Positions 15,886 to 24,331 of a DNA stretch of 64,000 nt are shown in pieces. The stretch spans positions 310,001-374,000 of the forward strand of contig CAVXNJ010000001.1 in assembly GCA_963763135.1 (NCBI GenBank), read 5' to 3'. The translations under genes and the position numbers were made by a program. How positions within the stretch are numbered: the first letter of the stretch is position 1; each line of letters starts with the position of its first letter. The notes under the pieces are model-generated. The model made no database searches, had not been told where the DNA came from, and saw nothing but the letters and a program-made list of their open reading frames with translations. The DNA is from JANMZO01 sp963763135 (GTDB taxonomy: Bacteria > Actinomycetota > Acidimicrobiia > Acidimicrobiales > JANYDT01).

Positions 15886-17610
15886 TCAGCGGGCCGGGGC
15901 GACCTGGGCCCCACGAACGACACCGCCCGGGGTGGCCCCCGTGGACTCGCCGTTGTGCATGATCTCCACACCCTTGACGAACGTGTGACGGTACCCGTCA
16001 GCGCGCTGCAGGAGGCGACGTCCGCCGGCCGGCAGGTCGTGCACGATCTCGGGCGCGTGAAGCTTGAGCTTGTCGAAGTCGATGACGTTGAGGTCGGCGC
16101 GGTAACCCGGGGCGATCACGCCGCGATCGAATAGCCCGACGGTTTCGGCTGTCATGCGGGCCTGCTTGGCGATCAGGGTTTCGACGGGAATGCGTCCGGT
16201 CGGGCGGTCACGGCCCCACCACTGCAACAGGGTGGTCGGGAAACTCACGTCGCAGATCGTTCCGACATGGGCGCCGCCGTCGCTCAATCCGGGGACCGCC
16301 GCTGGATGCAGCAGCATCTCCCGAACGGCGTCGAGATTGCCGGCCGCCCAGTTCAGCGTCGGTAGATACAGCAGTGCCTTTCCTTCGTCTTCCAGGAGCC
16401 AGTCGTAGGCCACTTCGGCTGGTTGACGGCCTTCGCGCTCCGCCGTTGCCTTGGCCGAATCGGATGGCGAGGGCTCGTAGTTAGGCGGATTTCCGAGCCG
16501 GAACATGATCCCGAACTGGTGGATGGCCCGACTTCCGAGCACACCGTTGCGGTCGATCGTCATCTGCGACAGGATCGCCTCTCGGATCTCAGGCTGCCTG
16601 AGACGCGCCACGCGCTCGGGCAGCGGCAGGTGCTTGATGTCACGGTACGCCTCGGCGTACATGAACGGATTCAGGGTCGCTTCGTAGCCCATGAGCAGCC
16701 CGACCGCGCGTGCGCCGACCTGACCGCGCATTTGCACGCCCGCAGCCGTGGCAGCGGAGAACTGGTCGAGCTCGGTGCGCCAGTCGTCGGGCCGCTTCGC
16801 TCCTTGCGCGATGGAGATGGAGATCGGACGGCCCGATTCGGCCGCCATGCGGTGGAACAGCGCGAGCTCCCCATCCATGTCCATGAAGTCACTGACGACC
16901 TGGAGCACACCCTTACCTGCGGCAGCCATGCCCTCCGCGATGCCGATGAGTTCATCGGCTTCGGCTCGAAGCGAGGGCGTCGGCTCACCGAGACTCGACC
17001 GGTGATTCAACGTGCGGGACGTGGTGAACCCCAGGGCTCCGGCTTCTACCGCCAGGCGTGCAATCTCAGCCATCTGGGCGATGTCGTCGGGCGTGGCCGG
17101 CTGCTGGGTTGCACCACGCTCCCCCATCACGTGGAGCCGGACGGCCCCGTGCGGAAGTTGTGCACCGAGGTCGATGTCGCGGGGTCGACGATCGAGGTAG
17201 TCGAGGTATTCGGGAAAGCTCTGCCACTCCCAGCTGAGCCCTTCGTGTAGGGCCGTGCCCGGAATGTCTTCGACGCCCTCCATGAGCTGAATCAACCGCT
17301 CGCGGTTCTGCGGGATGACCGGTGCGAAACCTACGCCGCAGTTACCCATCACCACGGTGGTCACGCCGTGCCAACTCGACGGCGCCAGAGCGCTGTCCCA
17401 GGTGGCCTGTCCGTCGTAGTGGGTGTGGATGTCGACGAACCCCGGTGCAAGGAGGGCACCTTCGGCGTCGATCTCGCGTGAACCCCGATCGGCGACCACC
17501 CCGACTTCCGCGATGAGTCCGTTCGAAACGGCGACGTCGGCCTTCCGCGGTTCGCCTCCGGTTCCATCGACGACTGTGGCATTTCGTATGACGAGTTCAT
17601 AAGTGGCCAT
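15886..17610 (-). CDS. N-acyl-D-amino-acid deacylase-like amidohydrolase (amidohydrolase-3)
   Basis: 574 aa. Subtype III amidohydrolase features: ELVIRNATVVDGTGGEPRKA, metal motif GFVDIHTHYDGQ, the VTTVVMGNCGVGFAPV segment with the conserved Cys, GGAHVG near 480, and the C-terminal closing strands YRADLNVIDFDKL and GYRHTFVKGVEIM. These enzymes remove acyl groups from D-amino acids or related amides using one or two zinc ions. The start at 17610 has AGAGGAA upstream. It lies behind the ACMSD-like gene's start on the same strand and may be co-expressed with it (gap about 106 bp). Confidence 0.88.
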   Translation of the reverse strand: MATYELVIRNATVVDGTGGEPRKADVAVSNGLIAEVGVVADRGSREIDAEGALLAPGFVDIHTHYDGQATWDSALAPSSWHGVTTVVMGNCGVGFAPVIPQNRERLIQLMEGVEDIPGTALHEGLSWEWQSFPEYLDYLDRRPRDIDLGAQLPHGAVRLHVMGERGATQQPATPDDIAQMAEIARLAVEAGALGFTTSRTLNHRSSLGEPTPSLRAEADELIGIAEGMAAAGKGVLQVVSDFMDMDGELALFHRMAAESGRPISISIAQGAKRPDDWRTELDQFSAATAAGVQMRGQVGARAVGLLMGYEATLNPFMYAEAYRDIKHLPLPERVARLRQPEIREAILSQMTIDRNGVLGSRAIHQFGIMFRLGNPPNYEPSPSDSAKATAEREGRQPAEVAYDWLLEDEGKALLYLPTLNWAAGNLDAVREMLLHPAAVPGLSDGGAHVGTICDVSFPTTLLQWWGRDRPTGRIPVETLIAKQARMTAETVGLFDRGVIAPGYRADLNVIDFDKLKLHAPEIVHDLPAGGRRLLQRADGYRHTFVKGVEIMHNGESTGATPGGVVRGAQVAPAR

Positions 17611-17748
17611 AGCAATGGTTCCTCTCGCGTTTGGTGCCGGCTTCCGGTACCTCGGCCAACGTACTCGGCAAGCGCCGCGAATATCGATTCCAACGATGAA
17701 GCCGAGCACCACCTCAGATTCGCGTGCCGTTCGATGACATCATTTTCG

Positions 17749-17783
17749 TTGACATGACGTCGATACGACGTCATAGTGACGTC
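17749..17783 (+). promoter_or_regulatory. RHH promoter with overlapping GACGTC operators, leaderless
   Basis: TTGACA (17749-17754) and CATAGT (17772-17777) are 17 bp apart, placing transcription start on the ATG at 17784. The spacer is a perfect palindrome, ATGACGTCG-ATA-CGACGTCAT (17754-17774). A third GACGTCAT overlaps the start codon (17779-17786). This is the kind of site a ribbon-helix-helix dimer pair would bind, so autorepression is likely. Confidence 0.65.
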
Positions 17784-18338
17784 ATGGATCTGATGCAGTA
17801 CGTCCGAGAGTTGCAGCGCCAACTCGAAGTCGCCGCCGACGCTGGTGGAGATGACGCCCGGGTCGTGGCCCAGCGGCTATCGGCTGCGTTGGAACCCGCC
17901 GCCCGACTGGTCTTGTTGGATGCGCTGTCGGCCGCAGCGGCCGAGATCACGCTCGACCTGGCCCCCGGATCGATCGACGTCCGTTTGCGCGGTCGAGACC
18001 CCGAATTCGTGGTGACGCGTCCGCCGTTGGACGCCACCCCGTCGGACCCGGCGCAGACCGGTCAACCCAATGAGGCTCGAACCGCTTCGAGTGCAGGCGT
18101 TGGCGTAGGTGCCCACGCGTCCAGCTCGGAGTCCGACGACACCGGGCCGTCGCGCATCACCCTGCGGTTACCCGAGCAGCTCAAGGTCCGCATCGAGGAA
18201 GTGGCGACCCGCGAAGGCGTGTCGGTCAACTCCTGGTTGGTGCGCACCGTGTCGGGCGCAGTTGGCTCGTCGGAGCCGCATCGCCGCAGCCGGTCGAAGA
18301 CGATCGGCGGTCAGAGCTTCACCGGTTGGGTCCGCTAA
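17784..18338 (+). CDS. Ribbon-helix-helix (HicB-like) DNA-binding regulator
   Basis: 184 aa from the leaderless ATG at 17784. The N-terminus, MDLMQYVRELQRQLEVAADA, and TLDLAPGSIDVRLRGRDPEF match the actinobacterial family usually annotated HicB-like antitoxin. The RHH domain is at about 135-180: RITLRLPEQLKVRIEEVA then EGVSVNSWLVRTVSGAV. A Ser/Ala-rich linker joins the halves. No HicA toxin gene follows; instead a DUF4097 protein does, as in many actinobacteria, so a role as an operon regulator is more likely than antitoxin. Confidence 0.82.
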   Translation: MDLMQYVRELQRQLEVAADAGGDDARVVAQRLSAALEPAARLVLLDALSAAAAEITLDLAPGSIDVRLRGRDPEFVVTRPPLDATPSDPAQTGQPNEARTASSAGVGVGAHASSSESDDTGPSRITLRLPEQLKVRIEEVATREGVSVNSWLVRTVSGAVGSSEPHRRSRSKTIGGQSFTGWVR

Positions 18339-18491
18339 CTCTCGCTTGTACGCAGTCATCTTTGGCCGTGCCGTCGTCGCCCGTTCCGCAGCCATCGCTT
18401 GTTCCGCATCAAGCCTTTCTGCATCGCAGCTGTCTCGCAGTCACCTGTCCCCTCGGATTCATAGGTCCCGAGGCCACCCAAGGAGAACCCC

Positions 18492-19349
18492 ATGCCTACG
18501 TTCGAAACACCGAAGCCCATTGCGATGATCATCGACATCGTCGGCAGTACAAACATCACGTCGAGCGACCGCACAAACACCGTTGTCGTCGTGCTGCCGA
18601 AAGATCCGGAGAAGGCCTCGGACGTGCGCGCGGCGGAGCAGACCACCATTGACTTCTCGGACGGACGGCTGGTCGTCACATCGCCGAGGAGCTGGGGCCT
18701 GTTCAGCGGCAGCCAGACGGTGGTCGTCACCGTTGAAGTACCGACGGGATCGACGCTCGACGGCACCACGGCCATGGGCGACTTCCGCGTGGAGGGTGAA
18801 CTCGGGACCACGAAGGTGAAGACGTCGATGGGCAATCTCCGACTCGATGCCACGGGTGACCTCCGAGCCGAGACATCGTTCGGAAACGTGAGCGTCGACC
18901 GAGTGGCCGGCAATGCCGACGTCGTCACGTCTTCGGGAGACATCCGCCTGGGTGAAACCCTCGGAACCGCGGTCGTGCGGAACTCGAATGGCTCAACAAA
19001 GATCGACGTCTGTCACGGCGACCTCCGGGCCAAGTCGGCCAACGGCAGTGTGTTGATCGGCCGCGCCGGTGCCGGGGTCACGGCACAGACAGCGAACGGC
19101 AAGGTGCGCGTCGGTGAGGTCAGCCGCGGCACGGTCGTGTTGGAGACGGCCGTCGGCGAGGTGAGGGTTGGCATCGCCGACGGTGTTGCCGCCTGGCTGG
19201 ACGTGAGCACCAGTTTCGGTACGGTCCACAACGGCTTGGCCGATTCCGACGGACCGGATCAATCCGAAGGATCCGTTGAGATCCGGGCTCGTTCATCATT
19301 CGGCGACATCGTCATCCACCGTGCGACTGTGAACGCGTCGGTGGAGTGA
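18492..19349 (+). CDS. DUF4097 beta-strand repeat protein
   Basis: 285 aa, almost entirely short repeating beta-strands of the type GDLRAETSFGNVSVDRVAG, VVTSSGDIRLGETLG and VRVGEVSRGTVVLETAVGEV. This is the DUF4097 (toast-rack/adhesin-like) pattern. No signal peptide or membrane helix is seen, so it appears cytosolic, as is usual for the actinobacterial version downstream of the RHH gene. AAGGAG precedes the ATG by 6 nt. Function unknown; the conserved pairing suggests the RHH protein controls it. Confidence 0.8.
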   Translation: MPTFETPKPIAMIIDIVGSTNITSSDRTNTVVVVLPKDPEKASDVRAAEQTTIDFSDGRLVVTSPRSWGLFSGSQTVVVTVEVPTGSTLDGTTAMGDFRVEGELGTTKVKTSMGNLRLDATGDLRAETSFGNVSVDRVAGNADVVTSSGDIRLGETLGTAVVRNSNGSTKIDVCHGDLRAKSANGSVLIGRAGAGVTAQTANGKVRVGEVSRGTVVLETAVGEVRVGIADGVAAWLDVSTSFGTVHNGLADSDGPDQSEGSVEIRARSSFGDIVIHRATVNASVE

Positions 19350-19778
19350 TGCAGTAGAGCCGATCGGGGCCAGTTCACTCGATCAAAGTGCAAATTGTCG
19401 GCACGTCGGAACATTGCAACGCGACCCGACCGCGAAAAGACGGCCGACCGGCAAGATCTGCGCGCATATGAGTTTCGGGGGGCATCCAAACCAGATGTCA
19501 CTCATGACATGGATCACTATCCCTCAATGGCATCCGGTGGTTGGTGACGAGTGCGGGTCGCCAACCGCCAAGTGACATCACAGCCCGACGTTTTCAGCAC
19601 GATGCGCGGCCGCCTGAATCCATCGAGGTCCGAGCTTCAGGTCGATCGGCGGCAGATCAGTCGGAAAATGGGACATCTCCCAGATAGCCTTAATTTGTTG
19701 GGTTGTGAGTTGACAAGAGCTAAGAACGTGTGCGAACATATGTACGTTATCAATCACGTAAGGAAGGAGGTAGAACAC
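19350..19778. other. 429-bp intergenic region upstream of the HNH gene
   Basis: No credible gene. Visible elements: one dispersed 12-bp motif (19457-19468), an inverted repeat ATGTCA-CTCA-TGACAT (19495-19510), a TTGACA box (19710-19715), a LexA-like box (19733-19746) and a strong AAGGAGG ribosome site (19764-19770) before the ATG at 19779. The stretch 19670-19760 is clearly lower in GC than its surroundings. Confidence 0.6.
19733..19746 (+). promoter_or_regulatory. LexA (SOS) box
   Basis: CGAACATATGTACG differs by one base from the actinobacterial SOS consensus CGAAC-N4-GTTCG. It lies about 17 bp after TTGACA (19710-19715), where a -10 box would be, and 33 bp before the start codon. Mycobacterial 13E12 (DUF222/HNH) genes are known LexA targets, so the placement makes biological sense. 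Confidence 0.6.
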
Positions 19779-21263
19779 ATGGAAACCTCGATAGACAACC
19801 CTTGGAATGCTCTCGAAATTCCCTTGATAGACACCAGCAACTGGCTGATCAATCAACGAGACAACGCCATAAGAGACGTCGAAACAGCACTCCGTAAACT
19901 CCAAGCCGTCCACGCCGAACTCATTGCGAACATACCCGAGACCCGTGACAAAACCACCCACATCCAACGCCTATGCCGCGTCTCACGCTGCCGAAGCGAC
20001 CCGGCGTCGAAACGTCTCAACCGTATGCGCCAAACTCCCCGACGCACTCCAACTCCTCCACCGCGGCCTCGTGTCAGTCGAACATCTCCTTACCCTGGAA
20101 CCGGCAACCAAGCACCAGACGGCCAGCGAACTTCTCCGCGACGCCCAACACCAATGCCCGGAAGACTTCCGCGACACCGTCCGCCAATACCAACTCCACC
20201 AGGAGAACGGCAACGACACCGCAAAACGACACAACGCGCAACGCTTCGTTCGGTTCAACGACGGACCCGACGGCATGATCAAACTCAACGGCCTGCTCCC
20301 AGCCGTCGAAGGAGCATCGTTCAAAGCCTCGCTCGCTGCGATGGTCGACGCCAAGTGGCTTGCCGAACACCCGCAACGAGCGAAAGTCGAAGGCGGTCAC
20401 GGAGGAGACAGCCACGAACAACGCATGGCCGACGCGCTTATCTCACTCACAAACGGCGGACTCATCGCCAACGTACCGGTCAAAACACCGGCACCACCAA
20501 CAACCAAGAGCGCTCACAACCCGGCGGACGGTCCGACAAGCACGCCGAAAACGAACGCCACGTACGACACACCGACCGGCGACAGCTCAACGACGGACAG
20601 CCCGCAATGGAGTGGAACGGCAATGGACAACAGGCCGTCGAACACCGACTACCTCAGCGATGAGAATGATACGGTCATCCGCGAGAGCGACCCGGTCGAG
20701 ACGATCCAGAAACTGATCACGCCACTGAAGGTCAAGCCCAGCGTCGTGATCAACGTCAACATCGACAAATGGGAAGCCGAAATCCTCGGCACCGGCCCGA
20801 TACCAATCACACCATCGCTATTCGACCTCGCCAAGAACGACCTGTACTACGCGTACAAGAACACGACCGGCGAAGTACTCGAAACTCGCACGCTGCCCGT
20901 TACCATCCCACCGCCGCGCAACGGCTAGCTGTCATCGCCCGCGACCGACGCTGCCTCTACCCCGACTGCACCGTCACCGCCGACCTCTGCCAAATCCATC
21001 ACATCATGGAGTGGCTCAAAGACCACGGCTTCACCGACGTCGAAATCCTCGGACTGTTCTGCCGACAACACCATCGCCACCTCCACACCAGCGACCTCAT
21101 CGCCCGCCGCCAACCAGACGGAACCGTCACCATCCACGAAAGAAAAGCCGGACTCCTCATCGCCGTCGCCACCCCCACCCGGGCCGCGGCCGAACGACGA
21201 CACGAGGTCCGAGGTCAGACAGTCCGATCGACCCCTGTGAGGTTCGATCCGGAATCACCCTGA
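19779..21263 (+). pseudogene. DUF222/HNH endonuclease (13E12 family), two compensating frameshifts
   Basis: The gene starts at an ATG with a perfect AAGGAGG. METSIDNPWNALEIP to VHAELIANIPETRDK is in one frame. From about 19960 the protein continues in the +1 frame (NAYAASHAAEATRRRNV, LPDALQLLHRGLVSVEHL, the DUF222 part, then a Thr/Pro-rich linker). Near 20890 it returns to the first frame for the HNH domain: ARDRRCLYPDCTVTADLCQI, IHHIMEWLKDHG and LFCRQHHRHLH. The total length (1485 nt) is a multiple of three. Metal and catalytic residues (C-x4-C, HH, C-x2-HH) are intact. Either an inactive copy or two indel errors. Confidence 0.75.
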
Positions 21264-21338
21264 CCACCACCATGCACCTTGAAAACTGAATAGCGGCGGC
21301 GGCCCGGGCGTTTCGCGGAATCGCTCTACGTCGGATTG

Positions 21339-21368
21339 TATGTGCACATACAGTAGTACGTGCACATA
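21339..21368. repeat. Paired copies of the dispersed 12-bp motif between convergent genes
   Basis: TATGTGCACATA (21339-21350) is a perfect palindrome. TACGTGCACATA (21357-21368) follows with centres 18 bp apart. Together they also form a larger inverted repeat. The site is the only tight pair seen in the window and lies in the 115-bp gap between the HNH gene and the thiolase gene. Confidence 0.7.
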
Positions 21369-21377
21369 GCAGAGAGG

Positions 21378-22580
21378 CTAGACGGTCTGCTCGCTGCCGA
21401 CGATGCTGACAAAGCTCACGCAGTTGCCAGGCGCGCCACCCAGATTGTGGGTCATGGCCATCTTCTTTCCGGCCTTGATCGACGCGATGGTGCGCGCTTC
21501 GGGGGCTTCTCCGCGCAGCTGCAGCCACGCCTCGAACAACATCCGGAGACCCGACGCGCCGATCGGATGGCCGAAGCTCTTGAGCCCGCCATCGGGATTC
21601 ACTGCGAGCTCTCCGTCGAGGTCGAACGTGCCGGCGAGAACGTCTTTCCACGCCATGCCTCGCGCCGAGAACCCGAGGTCCTCCATCAGCACCAGCTCCG
21701 TCGGAGTGAAGCAGTCATGGACCTCGGCCATGGCCAACTGGGCCCGGGGGTCGGTGACCCCGGCCTGCGCGTAGGCGTCTTCACCGGAGCGAACAACTTC
21801 GCGGAAGCTCGTGTAGTCGTAGGTCGAATCGAGCGGTCCGGCACCGGGTCCGGCGACAAACGACAGGGCCTTCACGAAGATCGGCTTGTCGGTGTACTTG
21901 TATGCGTCTTCGGCGCGCACGATGATCGCGGAGGCCGAACCGTCGGACACGCCCGAGCAGTCGAAGATTCCGAGCGGACCGGCAATCAGTGGTGAATTGC
22001 AGATCGTCTCCTTCGACACTTCCTTGCGGAACTGCGCGCGGGGATTGAGCGCTCCGTTGCGGTGGTTCTTCCACGCGATCCGGGTGAGCACTTCTTTCAG
22101 GTCGGCATCGCTCACGCCGTACTTGTTCGCGTACGCCGGTGCCAGCAGCGAGAAGCTCGCCGGCGCGGTCATGGTCGACTCGGTTCCGTCACTTGGTGGC
22201 GCACCGATGGTCAGGCCCGAGTAACCCGAGTCTTTGAGCTTCTCCACCCCGACGGCCATGACCATGTCGAACGCACCTGACGCAACCGCGTAGCAGGCGT
22301 TACGGAACGCTTCGGAACCCGTTGCGCACATGTTCTCGAGGCGCGTGACCGGCTTGTAGTCGATCTTCAGCGGACGGGACAGGGTGAGACCGGAGATTCC
22401 CGAACCCATGGTGCCCAACCAGAACGCGTCGATGTCATCGATCGTCAGATTGGTCGAGGCGAAGGCCTCCTTCGTGGCATCGACCAACAAGTCATCGACG
22501 CTCTTGTTGAAGTGCTCGCCGAACGGGGTGCATCCCATTCCGACAATTGCTACCCGGTCGCAGATTCCTCGTGATGCCAT
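21378..22580 (-). CDS. Thiolase, SCP-x/acetyl-CoA acetyltransferase-like
   Basis: 400 aa thiolase fold: RVAIVGMGCTPFGEH, nucleophilic Cys in RLENMCATGSEA, His/Cys in MAEVHDCFTPTELVL, the GHPIGASGLRM motif and MTHNLGGAPGNCVS at the C-terminus. The lipid-transfer/SCP-x subgroup often has HDCFT and GHPIGAS. It condenses or cleaves acyl-CoA thioesters. The start at 22580 follows AAAGG. It lies 150 bp downstream of the HMGCS-like/DUF35 fusion on the same strand, the same set of partners as the thiolase-DUF35-HMG-CoA-synthase complex described in archaea. Confidence 0.88.
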   Translation of the reverse strand: MASRGICDRVAIVGMGCTPFGEHFNKSVDDLLVDATKEAFASTNLTIDDIDAFWLGTMGSGISGLTLSRPLKIDYKPVTRLENMCATGSEAFRNACYAVASGAFDMVMAVGVEKLKDSGYSGLTIGAPPSDGTESTMTAPASFSLLAPAYANKYGVSDADLKEVLTRIAWKNHRNGALNPRAQFRKEVSKETICNSPLIAGPLGIFDCSGVSDGSASAIIVRAEDAYKYTDKPIFVKALSFVAGPGAGPLDSTYDYTSFREVVRSGEDAYAQAGVTDPRAQLAMAEVHDCFTPTELVLMEDLGFSARGMAWKDVLAGTFDLDGELAVNPDGGLKSFGHPIGASGLRMLFEAWLQLRGEAPEARTIASIKAGKKMAMTHNLGGAPGNCVSFVSIVGSEQTV

Positions 22581-22730
22581 GGCGGACGCCCTTTCTAGGT
22601 ACTTCGGTGTTGAGCTGGGTTGGAGATACAGGATTGATGCGCAGTGTCGCAAGATGCGAGCTGTTCAATACTACGCATCGGTATTAACTATGTGTACATA
22701 TCGAAGTGTCGGCGCTCACGAGGCCGACGA

Positions 22731-24144
22731 TCATGCGTTGCGGATGGGTCGGGCTTTCCAGAAGTAGTTGTGAATGCCCTGCGCCGTGTAGAGACGACGG
22801 AACGTCATCTCTACACGCTGCCCGATAGCCACGGCTGTCGGATCAGCGTCGGTGAGCTCGCAACTGAAACGGCCGCCGCCGTCGAAGTCGACAACGGCGA
22901 AGATGGCGGGAGGACTCGGCGAGAAGGCCAGACGATCGATAGTGAACGTTGCGATGGTCGCGGGCACATCAGCCAGGCGCTCACTTTCCATCTGGTCGAT
23001 GGCCCGGCAGTGGACGCAGACGCGCTGAGGGGGAAGATGCCGGGTCCCGCAGGCCGTACAGCGCGAGCCGGTGAAGGGAAACTTCCAACCGTCGTCACGC
23101 GACATCGCAGGTGCTGACGGACGATCGAAGTCGGGGCGGCGGGGAGGTTCGCGGCGAAGCTCACCTTTCCACGAAAGGAACTGTGTATACGACAGCCCGG
23201 CGTTGCCGGCGGCGATCTGCTGGGCGAGCGTGGCCGACGTACGGGCAGCTTTGAACTTTCCGAGTTCCGTGGTGGTACGCCACACGAGCACGTCGACGCC
23301 ATCGGCCACCGAAACCTGCACGATGATCTCGTTGGCCCCGGCTCGATCGAGCGCGGTCACCAACATCAGCGAACTTGCCGCAACACCGGCGTTTCCGATG
23401 GCGCCGGAAAGGTCATCGATCAGGGCGCCGGCGTTTACGCCTGCACTTTTTGCGATAACGCCGACTGAACGCGTGTGCGTACCGGCGACCACGAGATGAT
23501 CAATCGTTTCGGCCGTGATGCCGGCCTGCTTGCAGGCATCGGTGATCGCAGCCTGCGCGAGCGGGACGTAAACCGTCTCGCCGAAACGTTCCTCCCAAAG
23601 TTGCGAACTCGACGATCCCGGAGCCCGCCAGCGATCAAGAAACTCAGCCGACGAACTGGCCTGCGCGACCAATTCCGCCACGACCCCTTCAGTTCCGAAC
23701 AGCAACGCGACTGCGGCGTCGCCGCCGTTGGCTTCATCGCCACTCGTTGGCTGGCCGGTGCGCCGATCCGACAGCACCACGAGGGTCGGCTTGCCGCAGC
23801 TGGCCCCCAACATAAGTGCGCCGATGCCCGAGCGGACCGAACCCATCGCGTCGACCGCGAACGCTTCCTGCGGAAGATCAAGCGCCGCGTGGATTGCGGT
23901 GGCGTTGGTCTTGTCGAGATATGCGGGATCGGTCGTCGAGAACACCGAGCGCGTCGGCTTTCGCTCCGGGCAATGCCGCCAGCGTGTTGCGGGCCGCTTC
24001 GACGCCCATCGAGGTCGTGTCTTCGTCGTACGACGCAACCGCTCGGGTTCCCTTCCCGCCGCCCGCTCCCATCGCCGTGGCGATGGCCTTCTTGTCGAGA
24101 CGGAAATACGGCACGTAGGTGCCGTAAGAGATAAGACCGGCCAT
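22731..24144 (-). pseudogene. HMG-CoA-synthase-like domain fused to zinc-ribbon/OB (DUF35), with frameshift
   Basis: Two frames make one protein of about 470 aa. MAGLISYGTYVPYFRLDKKA to KADALG lies in one frame (24144 to about 23946), and VFSTTDPAYLDKTNATAIHA onward in another. The shift is near 23943-23950. The N-terminal 300 residues follow the HMG-CoA-synthase/KAS III fold, but the segment AFAVDAMGSVRSGIGAL has Gly/Ser where the catalytic Cys is expected. The C-terminus is a DUF35 module: RCTACGTRHLPPQRVCVHC (four Cys, zinc ribbon) then an OB barrel. A GAGGAGG site precedes the ATG. It probably scaffolds CoA-ester transfer to the thiolase. Confidence 0.75.
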
Positions 24145-24331
24145 GTGGGACCTCCTCGCTGCGGGCACCGAGGGTTCCGGCGCACGTCCGCCAAGTCTGC
24201 CCGGTCCGGGCAACTCGCACCAGTTGAGTCTCCAGTCAGCGGAATGCATTCGCTCCCGGCCACCGCTGAGCGTCACCGGCGACCACTTCGACGGTCCACG
24301 GGGCAACGACTTTGACGATGTCGCCGCCCCT

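Noticed and set aside
17784..18338. HicAB toxin-antitoxin pair
   Set aside because: The RHH protein resembles HicB-like regulators, but no HicA-like small gene is next to it; the neighbour is a DUF4097 protein.
19924..20928. Separate gene starting at TTG 19924
   Set aside because: It is the central frame of the DUF222/HNH gene between two frameshifts; upstream and downstream pieces complete the same family layout.
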